From the NCBI GenBank assembly GCA_973895155.1, contig OZ316896.1, forward strand, positions 5,270,001 to 5,334,000: a stretch of DNA of 64,000 bases, read 5' to 3'. The notes beneath the pieces are model-generated. The model was not told the origin of the DNA and ran no database searches. It saw nothing but the letters and a program-made list of their open reading frames with translations. Of this stretch, positions 63,468 to 64,000 are shown in pieces; within the stretch, counting starts at the first letter, position 1, and every line of letters starts with the position of its first letter. Position numbers and translations under genes: made by a program. This DNA comes from Marsupella aquatica (lineage: Eukaryota > Marchantiophyta).

Positions 63468-64000
63468 CTGCATCCCAGGGTAAGGGTTTGCATCAACACG
63501 CAAGAGAACAAATGGTACGAAATAAAGGGTTCGTCATGTAACATGGGACATAAATCCCATTAGGTTGGTAAGGATTTAGTTTAGACCTACCCTAAAGTCC
63601 ATTGTTTGAACTATATTTCTAACCCTGCCATCCAATTATATGGAACGTAAAGCAGGATACAAAATCCGATCCTTTTGACCCAGGTAGCTAGGTCAACTGA
63701 TTCCGAGTCCCATTCCTTCCCTGGCCCTACACTTCCCCTCCCCACAAAGGGACTTGTAGGGGAACACGAGAAGGGAATGTAACACTGACCGTTGGCAGTT
63801 TGTTTTATATTGTGCCAAGGGGTCTTGCTGTTCAAACCCCAAGTTCCTATTCGATACTAAACTACGCTACCTCCCCCGTCCGTTTATTGAAATTAGATAA
63901 TGACCAGAAACACTGCTGGAACCATTTCTTAAATGCTTTCTGTTTCATGACAGCCAGAAGCGGGAATACTATCTAGTTTTGCTAAAATGCAGCGAAAGTA
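63468..64000 (-). other. AAE intron, homologous to the pseudogene intron
   Basis: Noncoding. 63600-63780 and about 63900-64000 match 44100-44270 and 43880-43990 in inverted order. The next upstream exon should lie a few tens of bases beyond the window. Confidence 0.7.

Overview
The window is nuclear DNA of a land plant, most likely a non-seed plant such as a lycophyte or bryophyte (inference). The reasons are many GT-AG introns, a plant-type histone H4, a plant inositol transporter, a plant acyl-activating enzyme, a PLS-type PPR relic, a TDIF-class CLE peptide, and a Copia element primed by initiator-Met tRNA. Gene density is low. Much of the sequence is old intergenic DNA with many short tandem duplications.

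Layout. At 2.1-5.4 kb (+) lies an intact eight-exon gene for a transposase-like protein that resembles the Kolobok DDE superfamily. At 6.3-8.2 kb (-) is a decayed, partly duplicated gene of unknown family. At 12.0-13.1 kb (-) three small exons join in phase into a 148-residue secreted precursor with a CLE/TDIF-like dodecapeptide. 13.1-20.7 kb holds no gene I can support. 20.7-27.1 kb is a complete Copia retrotransposon (-) with LTRs, PBS, PPT, a perfect 5-bp target duplication, and one gag-pol frame broken by four stops. 27.1-34.3 kb is gene-poor. 34.3-36.8 kb (-) has unresolved exon-like islands. 38.1-40.1 kb has a tandem-repeat block, a frameshifted ORF chain and a cluster of hairpins that may be one decayed insertion. 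Histone H4 lies at 41.7 kb.

43.4-46.7 kb (+) is a dead copy of the AAE17/18-type gene whose intact C-terminal half lies inverted at 61.5-64 kb (-) and runs off the window. Between the two copies are a PPR relic, repeat blocks with a solo LTR, and an intact seven-exon inositol transporter (53.5-58.2 kb, +).

The genes do not form a pathway. The recurring theme is local tandem duplication of 50-190 bp segments, often at exon ends or splice sites (transporter, AAE, the 6-8 kb gene). Exon models were made by hand from splice consensus, phase and protein similarity recalled from memory. No search was run.
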